Source: Faecalibacterium sp. UBA1819
GTDB taxonomy: Bacteria > Bacillota > Clostridia > Oscillospirales > Ruminococcaceae
Assembly: GCA_002315015.1 (NCBI GenBank)
Contig: DCEX01000035.1
Coordinates: 46,411-110,410, forward strand
Length of the DNA stretch: 64,000 nucleotides
Direction: 5' to 3'
Every line of letters starts with the position of its first letter. The first letter of the stretch is position 1. The notes below the pieces were generated by a model. That model had not been told where the DNA came from and searched no databases. It saw nothing but the letters and a program-made list of their open reading frames with translations. Both the position numbers and the translations under genes were made by a program. Positions 29,401 through 36,258 of this stretch are shown in pieces.

Positions 29401-29655
29401 AAGGCCGTGCTTGCAAGCAACAGCGCAACAGAGGCAGACGTAAAGGCTGCTTTGGATGCACTGAATGCTGCAAAGGCTGCACTGGTCGTCAATGGCGGTT
29501 CCGGTTCTGGTACCGGCACAGGCGGTGGAACAAGCACCGGTAACGGCGTGATTGTTCAAACAGGAGATGCTTCTCCCGTTGCACCGATGCTGGCACTGAT
29601 GGCAACTGCTGCGGCAGGTGTTGTTGTGTTGACCTCGAAAAAGAAGAAAAAATAA
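23488..29655 (+). CDS. Endo-alpha-N-acetylgalactosaminidase (GH101), secreted and wall-anchored
   Basis: 2055 residues. It removes the Gal-beta1,3-GalNAc disaccharide (core 1) from Ser/Thr of mucin-type glycoproteins at the cell surface. Order: signal peptide (to about residue 36, AYAAQ), a ~100-residue Ser/Thr/Glu-rich repeat linker (SESTS-like units), a jelly-roll lectin-like domain, a carboxypeptidase-regulatory-like beta domain (TGKVVDSEGAAIEGADVTIG), then the GH101 core. The nucleophile is Asp881 in FIYVDVWGN and the acid/base Glu914 in MTTEWGSGNEYD; the 33-residue spacing fits known enzymes. Galactose-binding-like and CBM32-type (F5/8) modules follow, then four FIVAR-like helical repeats (about residues 1550-1990). 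The end is a VQTGD signal, hydrophobic stretch and KKKKK tail: a sortase-type anchor with an LPxTG variant. ATG 23488 follows AAAGGAAAAG. Confidence 0.95.
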   Translation: MKRKLKFLSLLLALNMAAPYSYNLTRFYTGMSLQAYAAQTQSVSESTSSPQAQSTAEQTGAESTSTPEAVSESTAADESVSTSTPAESESTSAPAESVAQPSAEPEAPKAESESTAASDTTDSNTNSLPTTAAEETAPAALANAADSKALEDGINDAWTADNVIGGNSTVCAVENGWLHIKSGTENGNNPGTKPAMFVNPNTFDFSQAGYFEFTMKTNNANTGVSDADRFGVYLGYNTDQNGMFVGYDNGGWFWQKYTGGNGDWYSGSRQPAPKPDKELQVRIEWTADHKMTLKLDGSAVFTDEDFSGIAGVLGNQIAIKAGTYNKSNTTDVLLKNIHYTGQKEAAAYAVTGKVVDSEGAAIEGADVTIGTEKTTTNAQGEFTVQLSNGTYDVKVTKSGYQTATTTVTVKDGAASVADITMQKSVAVETEKISSEAMDVYVAKNFPSVVRYEMKGDLAGKTFYGQTQAIDKVKINGTEVTVSPDNVKAAFAADKATYVMTIKDEANHIDAEVTAELVVSGDELAFNITKIDNKLQDQTTTNTYGQQVETYPIQTISIPNHSLISVSAAQAGANMKGAVMSSNTHKSGDELIEVNADTEFITDRDYMYAFVSNDELSAGMWSNSEHNGRVVAAPVQGGSQNTRIYATVTEVEGTKTLGLASAEWYYHRNITDSKGVEYTVTETEMPQSKITITGDRNEDQTIDWQDGAIAFRDIMNNPYKYEEVPELVAWRIAMNFGGQAQNPFLTTLDNVKRVAMHTDGLGQSILLKGYGNEGHDSGHPDYADIGQRMGGAEDMNMLMEKGAEYGARFGIHVNASEMYPEAKAFSEEMVRRVNGNLSYGWNWIDQGIGIDGLYDLAMGMRESRFDELKELVGDNMDFIYVDVWGNLTSSNSEDSWETRKLSKMITDNGWRMTTEWGSGNEYDSTFQHWATDLTYGGYTSKGENSEVMRFLRNHQKDSWVGDYPSYGGVANSPLLGGYNMKDFEGWQGRNDYDAYIVNLYTHNLMTKFLQHYQVVDWEDGAPVQMTDNGETYTWTPEKKITLKADPNKTSAETDVVVVERESTDPNTAEYRNRTVTLNGKVIAQGAVSRGDNGTGGTESYLIPWVWDSVTGDRVAADAEKLYHWNTLGGETTWELPNGWENLANVTVYKLTDLGKTEEQKIPVSGGKITLTAEAQTPYVVLKGEEANLDITWSEGMHLTDVGFNSGDAGLEKYWTKDGSGTAQIAKSQFSNPMLKLDGEVSMTQTLTDLAPGQTYSIYVGVDNRSDSQASMTVSVDGKVLDSNYTERSIAKNYVKAYTHSNSSATVDGTSYFQNMYVYFTAPQSGTVTLTLSKAAGEGSVYFDDIRVVESAMDVVEKDENGNVIGLHQDFENSVQGLYPFVVGGIEGVEDNRTHLSELHAPYTQAGWDVKKMDDVLTKNDTDSQWSVKVNGLFGRSALVMQTIPQNFRFEPGKKYKVSFDYQAGSDGIYGVIVGNNEYSGSETVTELPMAMGSNQEQTYSFEIVGAADGQTWFGIYSTSKSPDLQGTSGSVANFGGYQDFVLDNLSIELVEETVSADDLAALIEEAMANYSESNYQPADWALFQEALVNAQVALDKDQQNPEDIAAAFYALRARMEAMNSAPGTEASDRYDIPTTDYAVEVGSEQPDAGGEGPADFAQDGNESTHWHTAWAENAVADGTAWYQFDFNEPRAITGMRYLPRSGGANANGKILTAKIEISKDGGASWEPVSLSRSESGEVSFDAATRWQKVDFGKEIEGVTNVRLTALTTTGQSANEKNKFASAAELRVTQYVAPEGVVVDKTGLKAAIDAANALNAADYTESTWQVVADNLAKAQAVYDNANATAYDVALAIANLQDSVNALESVPSTEPADKTQLEQAIAEANGLNQNAYTASSWAKYVEALERAKAVFADANATQADVQAALAALNIAKQGLVKIPDKTALQNAVNEAANLNGSAYTAQSWQNYLNALEQAKAVLASNSATEADVKAALDALNAAKAALVVNGGSGSGTGTGGGTSTGNGVIVQTGDASPVAPMLALMATAAAGVVVLTSKKKKK

Positions 29656-29679
29656 TTCTTCTGAAAAAAAAAACACATG

Positions 29680-29726
29680 AAAAAAGCATCCCGCTTTGGG
29701 CTTAGCCCGAAGCGGAATGCTTTTTG
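29680..29726 (+). terminator. Terminator of the GH101 gene
   Basis: AAAAAGCATCCCGCTTTGGGC pairs with GCCCGAAGCGGAATGCTTTTT around a 3-nt loop, with only two mismatches; T-rich tail. Confidence 0.93.
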
Positions 29727-29728
29727 TT

Positions 29729-29860
29729 TGTCGAAAAGGCTGCGCTTTTTTCAAAAACGAAAGCCTTTTCTAAAATGGAAAAGAGGGCTCAGCCCCCTTT
29801 CCCAAGCCTTTTTCTTTTTGCTGCCGAGTTCATTTTGAGTCAGGCGGCAGTTTTTCGACA
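29729..29860. repeat. Short element bounded by 9-bp inverted repeats
   Basis: TGTCGAAAA (29729-29737) and TTTTCGACA (29852-29860) bracket 132 bp of non-coding DNA with smaller internal hairpins (AGAGGGCTCAGCCCCCTTT; CTGCCG..CGGCAG followed by TTTTT). Could be a degenerate MITE or simply back-to-back terminators for the convergent genes. Confidence 0.35.
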
Positions 29861-29881
29861 GTCTCAAAACATGAAAATTTT

Positions 29882-32257
29882 TCAGCTCTTTTTTCTCACG
29901 CGGCCAAAGTCCTGCATCAAATACTCGACACAGCAATAACAAATCCCTGCAAGAATCAAAACAGCAATGATACACAGCACGGTTCCACCCGGCTGCGCCA
30001 GCATCGCGCACAAATGGATGGGCAAATAAATGCTGTACCATTTTGCCGCCGTTAAACCGGACAGGCTCAGAAGCGGCGCAAACGAGAACAGCGCCAGCGA
30101 AAGAAACATGGCTCCAAAGGTGTTGCCGATACGCTGTGACAGCGCCAGTGTGACGACCGCCATGCAAAACACCGCCAAAAAGCGGCTGAGCACAAGCAGT
30201 GCTGCCATGAGAAAGAGCGGGATTCCCGGCGCGGCGAAATAGTCGGGAATGCTGTACACCGGTGCAAACCATGTACCGAGGCCGTAATCTCGAATGGTCA
30301 CCCAAAAGCGCGGCAGTACACTGAGCAGCGCAAAGCCCGCACTGCATATCAGCGTTAAAATGAGTTTACACCGCACGGTAAAGCGCTTGCCGAGCGGCGT
30401 GGTACTAATCACATTAATCATGCCGGTTTGCTGCTCCATGGCAAAGAGTCCCGAAAAAGAAACGGCACACAGCAGCGCAAGGAACAAACTATCGGCTAAA
30501 TCCTGCCGGTCCTGCGTGTCAAACAGCTTGAGCCAGCCCGTTTCATACACCATCTGACTGCCCGGCTTTTCGCTTAGCATCTGTGCTTTTGACACGACTT
30601 GCTGAAAGATCATCATCTTTTGCTGAAGCCCGCCATATGCCTGCATCATCATTTGATACTCCTGCCCGCCAATTTCGTTGGCAGAAAGGGCGGCATTTAA
30701 GCGATGAATCGGCTCAAACTCTTGGTTTTGCTCGTTCAGCCAATCCACTTTTTCCTGTGTCATTGGCCCTTGCACATGCTTCATGTAATATTGATAGTAA
30801 ATTTCGTTGGCATCAATGTAGCTTTCGGTCGTAACCGCGGTATACACTTGAAAACCAGCAAACAGCACCAAAAGAAGCGCTGTCCCCTGCATCACCAGCA
30901 GCTTGTACGCCTCCTGCCGCATCGGCGTGGTAAACGTCGGCAGTTTACGCCGCAAGGTAAACCGACTGCTTCTCCGTCCTGCCGCCGTGAAGTAGTAGCG
31001 GCTGAACAGCACCAGAAAAGCCGCAACAAACGCCACCGCAAACAGCACCGCTGCAACTGACTCCACCAGCAAAAGCGGAATGGGCTGATCAAACCAGTAA
31101 AGGTTTCGATAGCCGCCGAGCAGCTCATTGGTGCGCAAAAGGCTGACAAGGTTGGCATATTTGATCACATTCAACCGGCTTGTGGCGGGAATCAAAGCGC
31201 GGATAAGCAAGTGCAGCGCCATAAACGCCAGCGCGCCAAGCACACCGTTAAACAGCCGCTTGGCAAACAGCATGGCCAGCATCACCCAAACGCCGCAGAT
31301 AAACGCTGCAAGCCATTTTGTCAGCAAAAAGAAAAAGAGATATTGCCCCACAGTGAGTTTCCAAGTGCTTCGCATCAAAGCCGGTACGCTTTGGATAGTG
31401 CGTTCCAGCGGGCCAAGCCCATACAAACTGCCGCAATAGAGCAGATTTACTCCGTACATACCAATCAGCACTATGGCCAAGCTGACCGCCAGTGCCGCCA
31501 ACTTTGCCACAGCAGTCGGAAAACGACCCGAAGGCGTGGAACGAATGAGCGCCAAAAGACCGTTGTCGCGCTCGGCACGAACCAGCACCGTGGCGATAAG
31601 CAGCATGGCAAACACGGAAACCACGTCGGTCAGCTCAAAGTCGAGCGCGGTGATCAGCCCTTTTTGCGGGTAATAGTGAATCGGTGTGCCGCGCATTCCC
31701 TTGAACGCTTCGTCTGTCACGCGGATATTCTCCATATCATAGCCGCTTTCACTTTCGGCAAAAATGGAAATACCGGACAGCTGCTGCGCCTTTTTCTCGA
31801 TGGAATCCAAAAATTCCTCGTATCCATTCACCTGTTCAAACTCTAACACAATGCCGTTTAAAAAGCGGTACTCCGCCGACAGCGTTTCCCCGTATTGCAG
31901 GAAATCACCCGTTTGATACAAATCGCCGTATTGCTCAAAATCGGCCGCGTACTTCTCGCGCATTTGCTCGTCTTTTTTGCCGTTGTTGTACGCTTCCATA
32001 CGCACAATGCCATCAATATGGGTCAGCGCTTCGGCGCGTGCCAGCCCATCGTGCAAAAAAGTATCCATTTCCTGCATGGTCATGCTGGAAATTTGCTGGG
32101 TCAGGGTTCGGTATGCCTGTGACGGCGCACTGCCCGGCGTATGCCCTGTTCCAAACCAGAGCAAAAACAAATTGACCGCAAGCAGTACCACAAAGGACAA
32201 CAGGAAAAAGCGGCTTTGCCACACCTTGCGCAGCTCGGCTGAAAACAAACGCATCAT
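29882..32257 (-). CDS. ABC-2 type transporter permease, large two-module protein
   Basis: 791 residues with two copies of an ABC-2 membrane unit. Each has an N-terminal membrane anchor with an extracellular loop (LSFVVLLAVNLFLLWFGTGH; then LLVMQGTALLLVLFAGFQVYT) followed by a cluster of helices (FAMLLIATVLVRAERDNGLL; then LALLCAVSFSGLFAMEQQTG). ERDNGLLALIRSTPSGR and EQQTGMINVISTTPLGK are the matching coupling regions for the ATPase. It probably exports or senses a compound across the membrane. ATGA overlap with the ATPase gene, so translationally coupled. PadR-controlled operon with a lipoprotein at its head. Confidence 0.85.
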   Translation of the reverse strand: MMRLFSAELRKVWQSRFFLLSFVVLLAVNLFLLWFGTGHTPGSAPSQAYRTLTQQISSMTMQEMDTFLHDGLARAEALTHIDGIVRMEAYNNGKKDEQMREKYAADFEQYGDLYQTGDFLQYGETLSAEYRFLNGIVLEFEQVNGYEEFLDSIEKKAQQLSGISIFAESESGYDMENIRVTDEAFKGMRGTPIHYYPQKGLITALDFELTDVVSVFAMLLIATVLVRAERDNGLLALIRSTPSGRFPTAVAKLAALAVSLAIVLIGMYGVNLLYCGSLYGLGPLERTIQSVPALMRSTWKLTVGQYLFFFLLTKWLAAFICGVWVMLAMLFAKRLFNGVLGALAFMALHLLIRALIPATSRLNVIKYANLVSLLRTNELLGGYRNLYWFDQPIPLLLVESVAAVLFAVAFVAAFLVLFSRYYFTAAGRRSSRFTLRRKLPTFTTPMRQEAYKLLVMQGTALLLVLFAGFQVYTAVTTESYIDANEIYYQYYMKHVQGPMTQEKVDWLNEQNQEFEPIHRLNAALSANEIGGQEYQMMMQAYGGLQQKMMIFQQVVSKAQMLSEKPGSQMVYETGWLKLFDTQDRQDLADSLFLALLCAVSFSGLFAMEQQTGMINVISTTPLGKRFTVRCKLILTLICSAGFALLSVLPRFWVTIRDYGLGTWFAPVYSIPDYFAAPGIPLFLMAALLVLSRFLAVFCMAVVTLALSQRIGNTFGAMFLSLALFSFAPLLSLSGLTAAKWYSIYLPIHLCAMLAQPGGTVLCIIAVLILAGICYCCVEYLMQDFGRVRKKS

Positions 32258-33006
32258 GCCTCATCCTCCCCAAAGATGGAAAGATAAACCTCCTCCAGCG
32301 TACCGCCGGGGGCATATTTTTCCACCAGTGCGCCGGGGGTGTCGCGGTCTACAAGCTGTCCTTCTTTCAGCAAAAGAATCTCGCTTGCCACATGCTCCAC
32401 ATCGCTCACAACATGGGTGGCAACTAGGATAATGCGGTCATATGCCAGCTTTGCCAGCACTTCACGCAGGCGCACGCGCTCTTTTGGGTCAAGCCCGGCG
32501 GTGGGCTCGTCCATAATAATCAGCTTGGGGTCCCCCAGCAAAGCGGCGGCCGCCAACAAGCGCTGCTTCATTCCGCCGGAATACGCCGCCAGCCGTTTAT
32601 CCAGCTCTGCCGAAAGATGCACCATTTCGGCAGTGCGCTGAATTTCTGCCGCGGCTTGCTTGCGGGGAATTTCTTTTAACGCTGCCAAATACAGCAAAAA
32701 GCGGCGCCCGGTGAAGCTGTCATATAAATTTTGCTGCTGGGGCATGTACCCTAAAATGCGCCTGAATTTGCGACCCATGTTCAAAATATTTTTGCCGTTC
32801 CACAGTACTTTGCCGCCGCTTGCGTCCAGATTGCCGGTGATAATATTCATCATCGTGCTTTTTCCCGCACCGTTTGGCCCTAAAAGGCCGTAAAGACCCG
32901 GGCCGAGCGTGAATGTCACGTCGGCGAGGGCCTTTTTGCTTGTTTTCTTTCCGCTATATATTTTGCTGAGCTTTTGCAGCTCCAGCGAACAGGTGTTCGC
33001 TTCCAT
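32254..33006 (-). CDS. ABC transporter ATP-binding protein
   Basis: 250 residues. Walker A GPNGAGKST, Q-loop YMPQQQNLYD, signature YSGGMKQRL, Walker B LIIMDEPTAGLDP and H-loop ATHVVSD are all intact. Powers the large permease encoded by the next gene. Start at MEANTCS (33006), 7 nt after GGGAGGCGG; upstream in-frame codons overlap the lipoprotein gene and are not needed. Export-type (ABC-2) family, as in bacteriocin immunity, drug export or Na+ efflux; substrate unknown. Confidence 0.92.
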   Translation of the reverse strand: MEANTCSLELQKLSKIYSGKKTSKKALADVTFTLGPGLYGLLGPNGAGKSTMMNIITGNLDASGGKVLWNGKNILNMGRKFRRILGYMPQQQNLYDSFTGRRFLLYLAALKEIPRKQAAAEIQRTAEMVHLSAELDKRLAAYSGGMKQRLLAAAALLGDPKLIIMDEPTAGLDPKERVRLREVLAKLAYDRIILVATHVVSDVEHVASEILLLKEGQLVDRDTPGALVEKYAPGGTLEEVYLSIFGEDEA

Positions 33007-33064
33007 CCAACCGCCTCCCGGTTTTTTTATTTTCACGATTTTAGCAGTGTATCGCGCTTTGCTC

Positions 33065-34321
33065 TCACTCTTTCCAGACATCGGGGTAAATATCCGAAGC
33101 AATGGGAATATAATTCGGAATGGAGTTTTCGTAATCACTTTTGGAAATCATGGCGTACTGCGAATCATAGCGCTCTATTTCGTATCCCATTTCGTCTACT
33201 TCCACAAGGCTGGCCTTCCAATCCGTTTGAACCAAAAAAGAATCCTTCGTTTCTGCAAAAGGTTCAATGATACTATGGTTATATGGCCTAAAAAGAGTAA
33301 AGGGGTGATATTCCCCGCTTTCTATATCAAATACAACATCATAATGCTTTGCTTCCTCGCCGCTGAAATCCATGAAATTTAAGCGCAGAATACCCGGCTC
33401 TATCACCGACACACCAACATCGGGCTCGAGCGTTCCATCGATAGAGGCCGCAACGGGTGCATAATCCACTGTTTGGGTTTCTTTTGTTTCTAAATCCAAA
33501 ATCTCAATTTTCTGCTCGGGATATTTTACGCGATACAGTTCGCCATCTTCCACAAACGCCGCTTCGTTTTCCACATCTAAAACGACCAGTGCCTCCTCGT
33601 CCATCTTGCCGGTATCCAGGTTCAAAAAGCACTGGTCGGAATAGACATTGTGCTGCTCATCCATTCGGCAATGCGAAATGACAAGATTTCTGCCCCATGC
33701 GCCGCTCAGGGTCGCCGCGTAGTCCTCTTTGCCAAAGGTATAAATTTCGGTTAGACTTCCGTCCTGCAAGCTGACCTTGACAATCTTTTTCACGATGTCA
33801 GCGGTGTCTGGGATGTTCTGTTCGGCCATCATGTAAAGATTCTGCCCATCGTGATAAACAGGAGTCGATACCCGGCAGTCCGCCGGAAATTCCATCAAAA
33901 GCCGGCGGTTCGCTCCGTTTTTATCGGCGAGCTGAATATTGCCCGGCATTATCCCATTTTCCGTCTGTTCCGTCATTGAAAACAGCACCAAACTGTCATT
34001 GATTACATAAGGAATCCCTTTCACATGGGAGCGGCAGCTTTCCGTATCGTGCGTACAGCCGGGCTGTTCACACAAAAAAATCTGTTTTTGGGAATCGAAA
34101 TCAAAATAAGTGAGATTGACGTTTGTTTTGTCTGTGTAAAATATCTCTGTCTGATAACAACCATCTTCGGTATAAGATTGACACAGGGTTAACGGCGCGT
34201 TGGAGGTGTCTGCGTTGTTTACCGTTTCAGATGCGTCATTTTGTGTGCTTTGGCAGGCACTGAGTATTGCAGCCATCGCCAAGACACCCACAAGTAATTT
34301 CCAAACAGAATGTTTTTTCAT
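33065..34321 (-). CDS. Lipoprotein of uncharacterised Cys/His-motif family, paralogue D
   Basis: 418 residues, surface lipoprotein (MKKHSVWKLLVGVLAMAAILSAC; lipid on Cys23). The N-terminal region carries CEQPGCTHDTESC, a C-x4-C-x-H-x2-E-x-C motif shared by all four paralogues nearby, and the C-terminus ends AMISKSDYENSIPNYIPI. In between are repeating hydrophobic/GxxLY strands (GQNLYMM, DGELYRVKYPE) suggesting a beta-propeller-like fold (DUF5050-like). Function unknown; the Cys/His set could bind a metal or form disulfides. First gene of the PadR-regulated operon with the ABC-2 transporter. ATG 34321 has GGGGAG upstream. Confidence 0.75.
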   Translation of the reverse strand: MKKHSVWKLLVGVLAMAAILSACQSTQNDASETVNNADTSNAPLTLCQSYTEDGCYQTEIFYTDKTNVNLTYFDFDSQKQIFLCEQPGCTHDTESCRSHVKGIPYVINDSLVLFSMTEQTENGIMPGNIQLADKNGANRRLLMEFPADCRVSTPVYHDGQNLYMMAEQNIPDTADIVKKIVKVSLQDGSLTEIYTFGKEDYAATLSGAWGRNLVISHCRMDEQHNVYSDQCFLNLDTGKMDEEALVVLDVENEAAFVEDGELYRVKYPEQKIEILDLETKETQTVDYAPVAASIDGTLEPDVGVSVIEPGILRLNFMDFSGEEAKHYDVVFDIESGEYHPFTLFRPYNHSIIEPFAETKDSFLVQTDWKASLVEVDEMGYEIERYDSQYAMISKSDYENSIPNYIPIASDIYPDVWKE

Positions 34322-34348
34322 GCTCTCTCCCCTTTTCATCGGACTAAA

Positions 34349-34394
34349 TGTAACAATATAGTTACAGAATAACCTAGTTTCTGATATTTGTCAA
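34349..34394 (-). promoter_or_regulatory. PadR-regulated promoter of the lipoprotein/ABC operon
   Basis: Minus-strand TTGACA (34389-34394), 17 bp, TATTCT (34366-34371). Touching the -10 box on its downstream side is the palindrome TGTAACAATATAGTTACA (34349-34366), TGTAAC-N6-GTTACA, the size and form of PadR-family operators. It covers the transcription start, so binding should repress. Confidence 0.82.
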
Positions 34395-34426
34395 CAAATA
34401 ATATCTGAACTTTCACAAATCAAACA

Positions 34427-34455
34427 TTGAAATTCTCTGCATTTTTTTGTATAAT
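34427..34455 (+). promoter_or_regulatory. Promoter of the padR-like gene
   Basis: TTGAAA (34427-34432), 17 bp, TATAAT (34450-34455). It gives a very short leader of about 15 nt before the GTG start. Confidence 0.8.
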
Positions 34456-34476
34456 TTAATCATAGGAGTGAGATAT

Positions 34477-34875
34477 GTGGAACAATCGTCTTATCAACCC
34501 AAAAAACGAAGCGGCACGGTTGCCGGCATGAAAGAAGGGCTGAAAAAAGCTACCACTGAAATGCTAGTTCTTTTTCTGTTAAAGCAAAAATCCATGTACG
34601 CTTATGAAATGATTCAGGAAATGGCGCGGCTATCTGATGGAATGCTTCGTTTCAACACCCTGTATCTTGCTATTTACCGCTTGCAGGAACACGGCTATAT
34701 TGTGCCGTCGGAAACGATGGTCACCCAAAGCAACCGCACGCGCGTATACTTTACCATTACGCAAGAGGGTCTTGCCTATCTTGACGGCATCACGGCAGAA
34801 TATCATCGGTTTGTTGAAACCCTTGACAAAATGATGGCCGCAGACGGCAAGATTTATGAGGACGAAAACGACTAA
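34477..34875 (+). CDS. PadR-family transcriptional regulator
   Basis: 132 residues. Winged-helix core: TTEMLVLFLLKQKSMYAYEMIQEMARLSDG (helix-turn-helix), TLYLAIYRLQEHGYIVPSE, VYFTITQEGLAYL, then a short helical dimerisation tail. Start taken as GTG 34477, 6 nt after AGGAGTGAG; this also fits the promoter at 34427-34455. Divergent from the lipoprotein/ABC-2 operon, whose promoter carries a matching inverted repeat. PadR regulators in Firmicutes often release such transporters in response to membrane-active compounds. Ends in a shared terminator. Confidence 0.88.
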   Translation: MEQSSYQPKKRSGTVAGMKEGLKKATTEMLVLFLLKQKSMYAYEMIQEMARLSDGMLRFNTLYLAIYRLQEHGYIVPSETMVTQSNRTRVYFTITQEGLAYLDGITAEYHRFVETLDKMMAADGKIYEDEND

Positions 34876-34920
34876 CTGCCCATTTTTCCCGCGACACCCC
34901 ATTCCAAACGGAACAGCTTC

Positions 34921-34956
34921 AGCCCGTCCAGCAATTCGCCCGGACGGGCTTTTTTC
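34921..34956. terminator. Bidirectional terminator between padR-like gene and lipoprotein C
   Basis: AGCCCGTCC pairs with GGACGGGCT, followed by TTTTTT. Confidence 0.88.
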
Positions 34957-34959
34957 GGT

Positions 34960-36258
34960 TCACTGTGCCGTATCCACCAAAGCATAATTGGGCTGGTTGT
35001 TCCAATAGTCCGCTTTTGCCATCAAAGCATATTGATAAGACAAAGACGGCATTGGCAGCGTTGTTCCATCTGAAGCCGAAATATTCACCATTTCTACACG
35101 CGCAGCGGGCGAAACCAAAAGATTGTCCCCGCATTCTGCCAGAACGAGCAGCGGCGTTTCGTGCATGGTATCCTGTGTTTTTAGTGTCAGCTCCACACTT
35201 GTTTTGTTCGTCAAATCAAACGCAAAATATTGCGTTGCAGAAGTCGTTTCCCCCACTGTAAGCGCCTCATAAATCAACCGGTCATCTATTTTATCTTGGA
35301 ACTGAACCGCAGTAAAGGGAGCTTTCGGGCTGCCAAGCGTTCCCAAAACGGTTTTTGTTCCACTTGTGCAGTCCACCGCACTTAATTCACAGGAAGCTGG
35401 GTCAAAGAGATAGAACTGGTCTGCAAATACACGCCCAACGCACGGCGGCTTCCAAGATACAATTTCTTCTGCGCTTTGGCTGGATAGGCTATATTGCACC
35501 ACTGCGTCTTTCTCTCCGCCGGAAGTGCTGTCCACAGTGCGCACAAGCAGGCTATCCGCTGTGCATCCTTCCAGGTAAGCCCCTGCATTCTCAAATGTGT
35601 ACAGCACGGTATAATTTTTTTGTTCTAAGTCAAACTTAATTAACTGACGCTGTGATAACACCGTTTGGCCGCCTTCGTCTATCTGGGTTTGGGAGCAAAT
35701 GGCGTAAAAACTTGTGTCGTCTGTCACAAAAGGCGATTCAAACATCATACCATCCGGCAAGGAAATTACCTTTTCTTTCCCTGTACCATCTAGTGCCATC
35801 GCCTCAATATAAGGCTCTGTGGCATTTTCCTGCGCGATGCTGTCATTGGAACCATTCACCGCCAAAACAAGCCGCTGACCCACAACCAACGGCAACATTC
35901 CGCCGCCTGTGTAAGCATACCACGCACTGCAAGTTTCATCTTGATGCACACAGCTGGGCGAACTGCACAGCGGTACACGCGTTTTTGTGGCATAATCGGT
36001 ATACATGAGAATTACGCTGCCGTCCAGCAAAGTATGGTAGTCGTAATAGCCGTCAGAACTTGCTGCTCCCGGCCCGCTGTGCGGATTGACAAAGGAGAGT
36101 GAACTTTCAAACACTTTTTGCGCTTCCTCTTGCTGCGGCTGGCTTTCCGGCAAAGCAGAGGAAGCTTCTCCTTGTACCGATTCCTGCGCGGTACACGCAC
36201 AGCAAACTCCCAGTAAAAGCACTGCCAACAGAGTAGTGAACCATTTTTTCTTTTGCAT
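34960..36258 (-). CDS. Lipoprotein of uncharacterised Cys/His-motif family, paralogue C
   Basis: 432 residues. The signal peptide ends LLLGVCCAC with a lipobox-like Cys and is followed by a Gln/Glu/Ser linker. The family motif reads CSSPSCVHQDETC near residue 100 and the C-terminus ends with ALMAKADYWNNQPNYALVD. Repeated strands such as GQRLVLAVNGSND and DRLIYEALTVGE suggest a propeller-like fold. It is the most divergent intact paralogue. Its ATG overlaps the stop of the frameshifted paralogue B by one base, so the tandem genes are coupled. Function unknown. Confidence 0.72.
   Translation of the reverse strand: MQKKKWFTTLLAVLLLGVCCACTAQESVQGEASSALPESQPQQEEAQKVFESSLSFVNPHSGPGAASSDGYYDYHTLLDGSVILMYTDYATKTRVPLCSSPSCVHQDETCSAWYAYTGGGMLPLVVGQRLVLAVNGSNDSIAQENATEPYIEAMALDGTGKEKVISLPDGMMFESPFVTDDTSFYAICSQTQIDEGGQTVLSQRQLIKFDLEQKNYTVLYTFENAGAYLEGCTADSLLVRTVDSTSGGEKDAVVQYSLSSQSAEEIVSWKPPCVGRVFADQFYLFDPASCELSAVDCTSGTKTVLGTLGSPKAPFTAVQFQDKIDDRLIYEALTVGETTSATQYFAFDLTNKTSVELTLKTQDTMHETPLLVLAECGDNLLVSPAARVEMVNISASDGTTLPMPSLSYQYALMAKADYWNNQPNYALVDTAQ

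Noticed and set aside
23500..29754. A 2084-residue open frame antisense to the GH101 gene
   Set aside because: It mirrors the GH101 codon bias, has Cys/His-rich low-complexity translation with no recognisable domain and no ribosome site.
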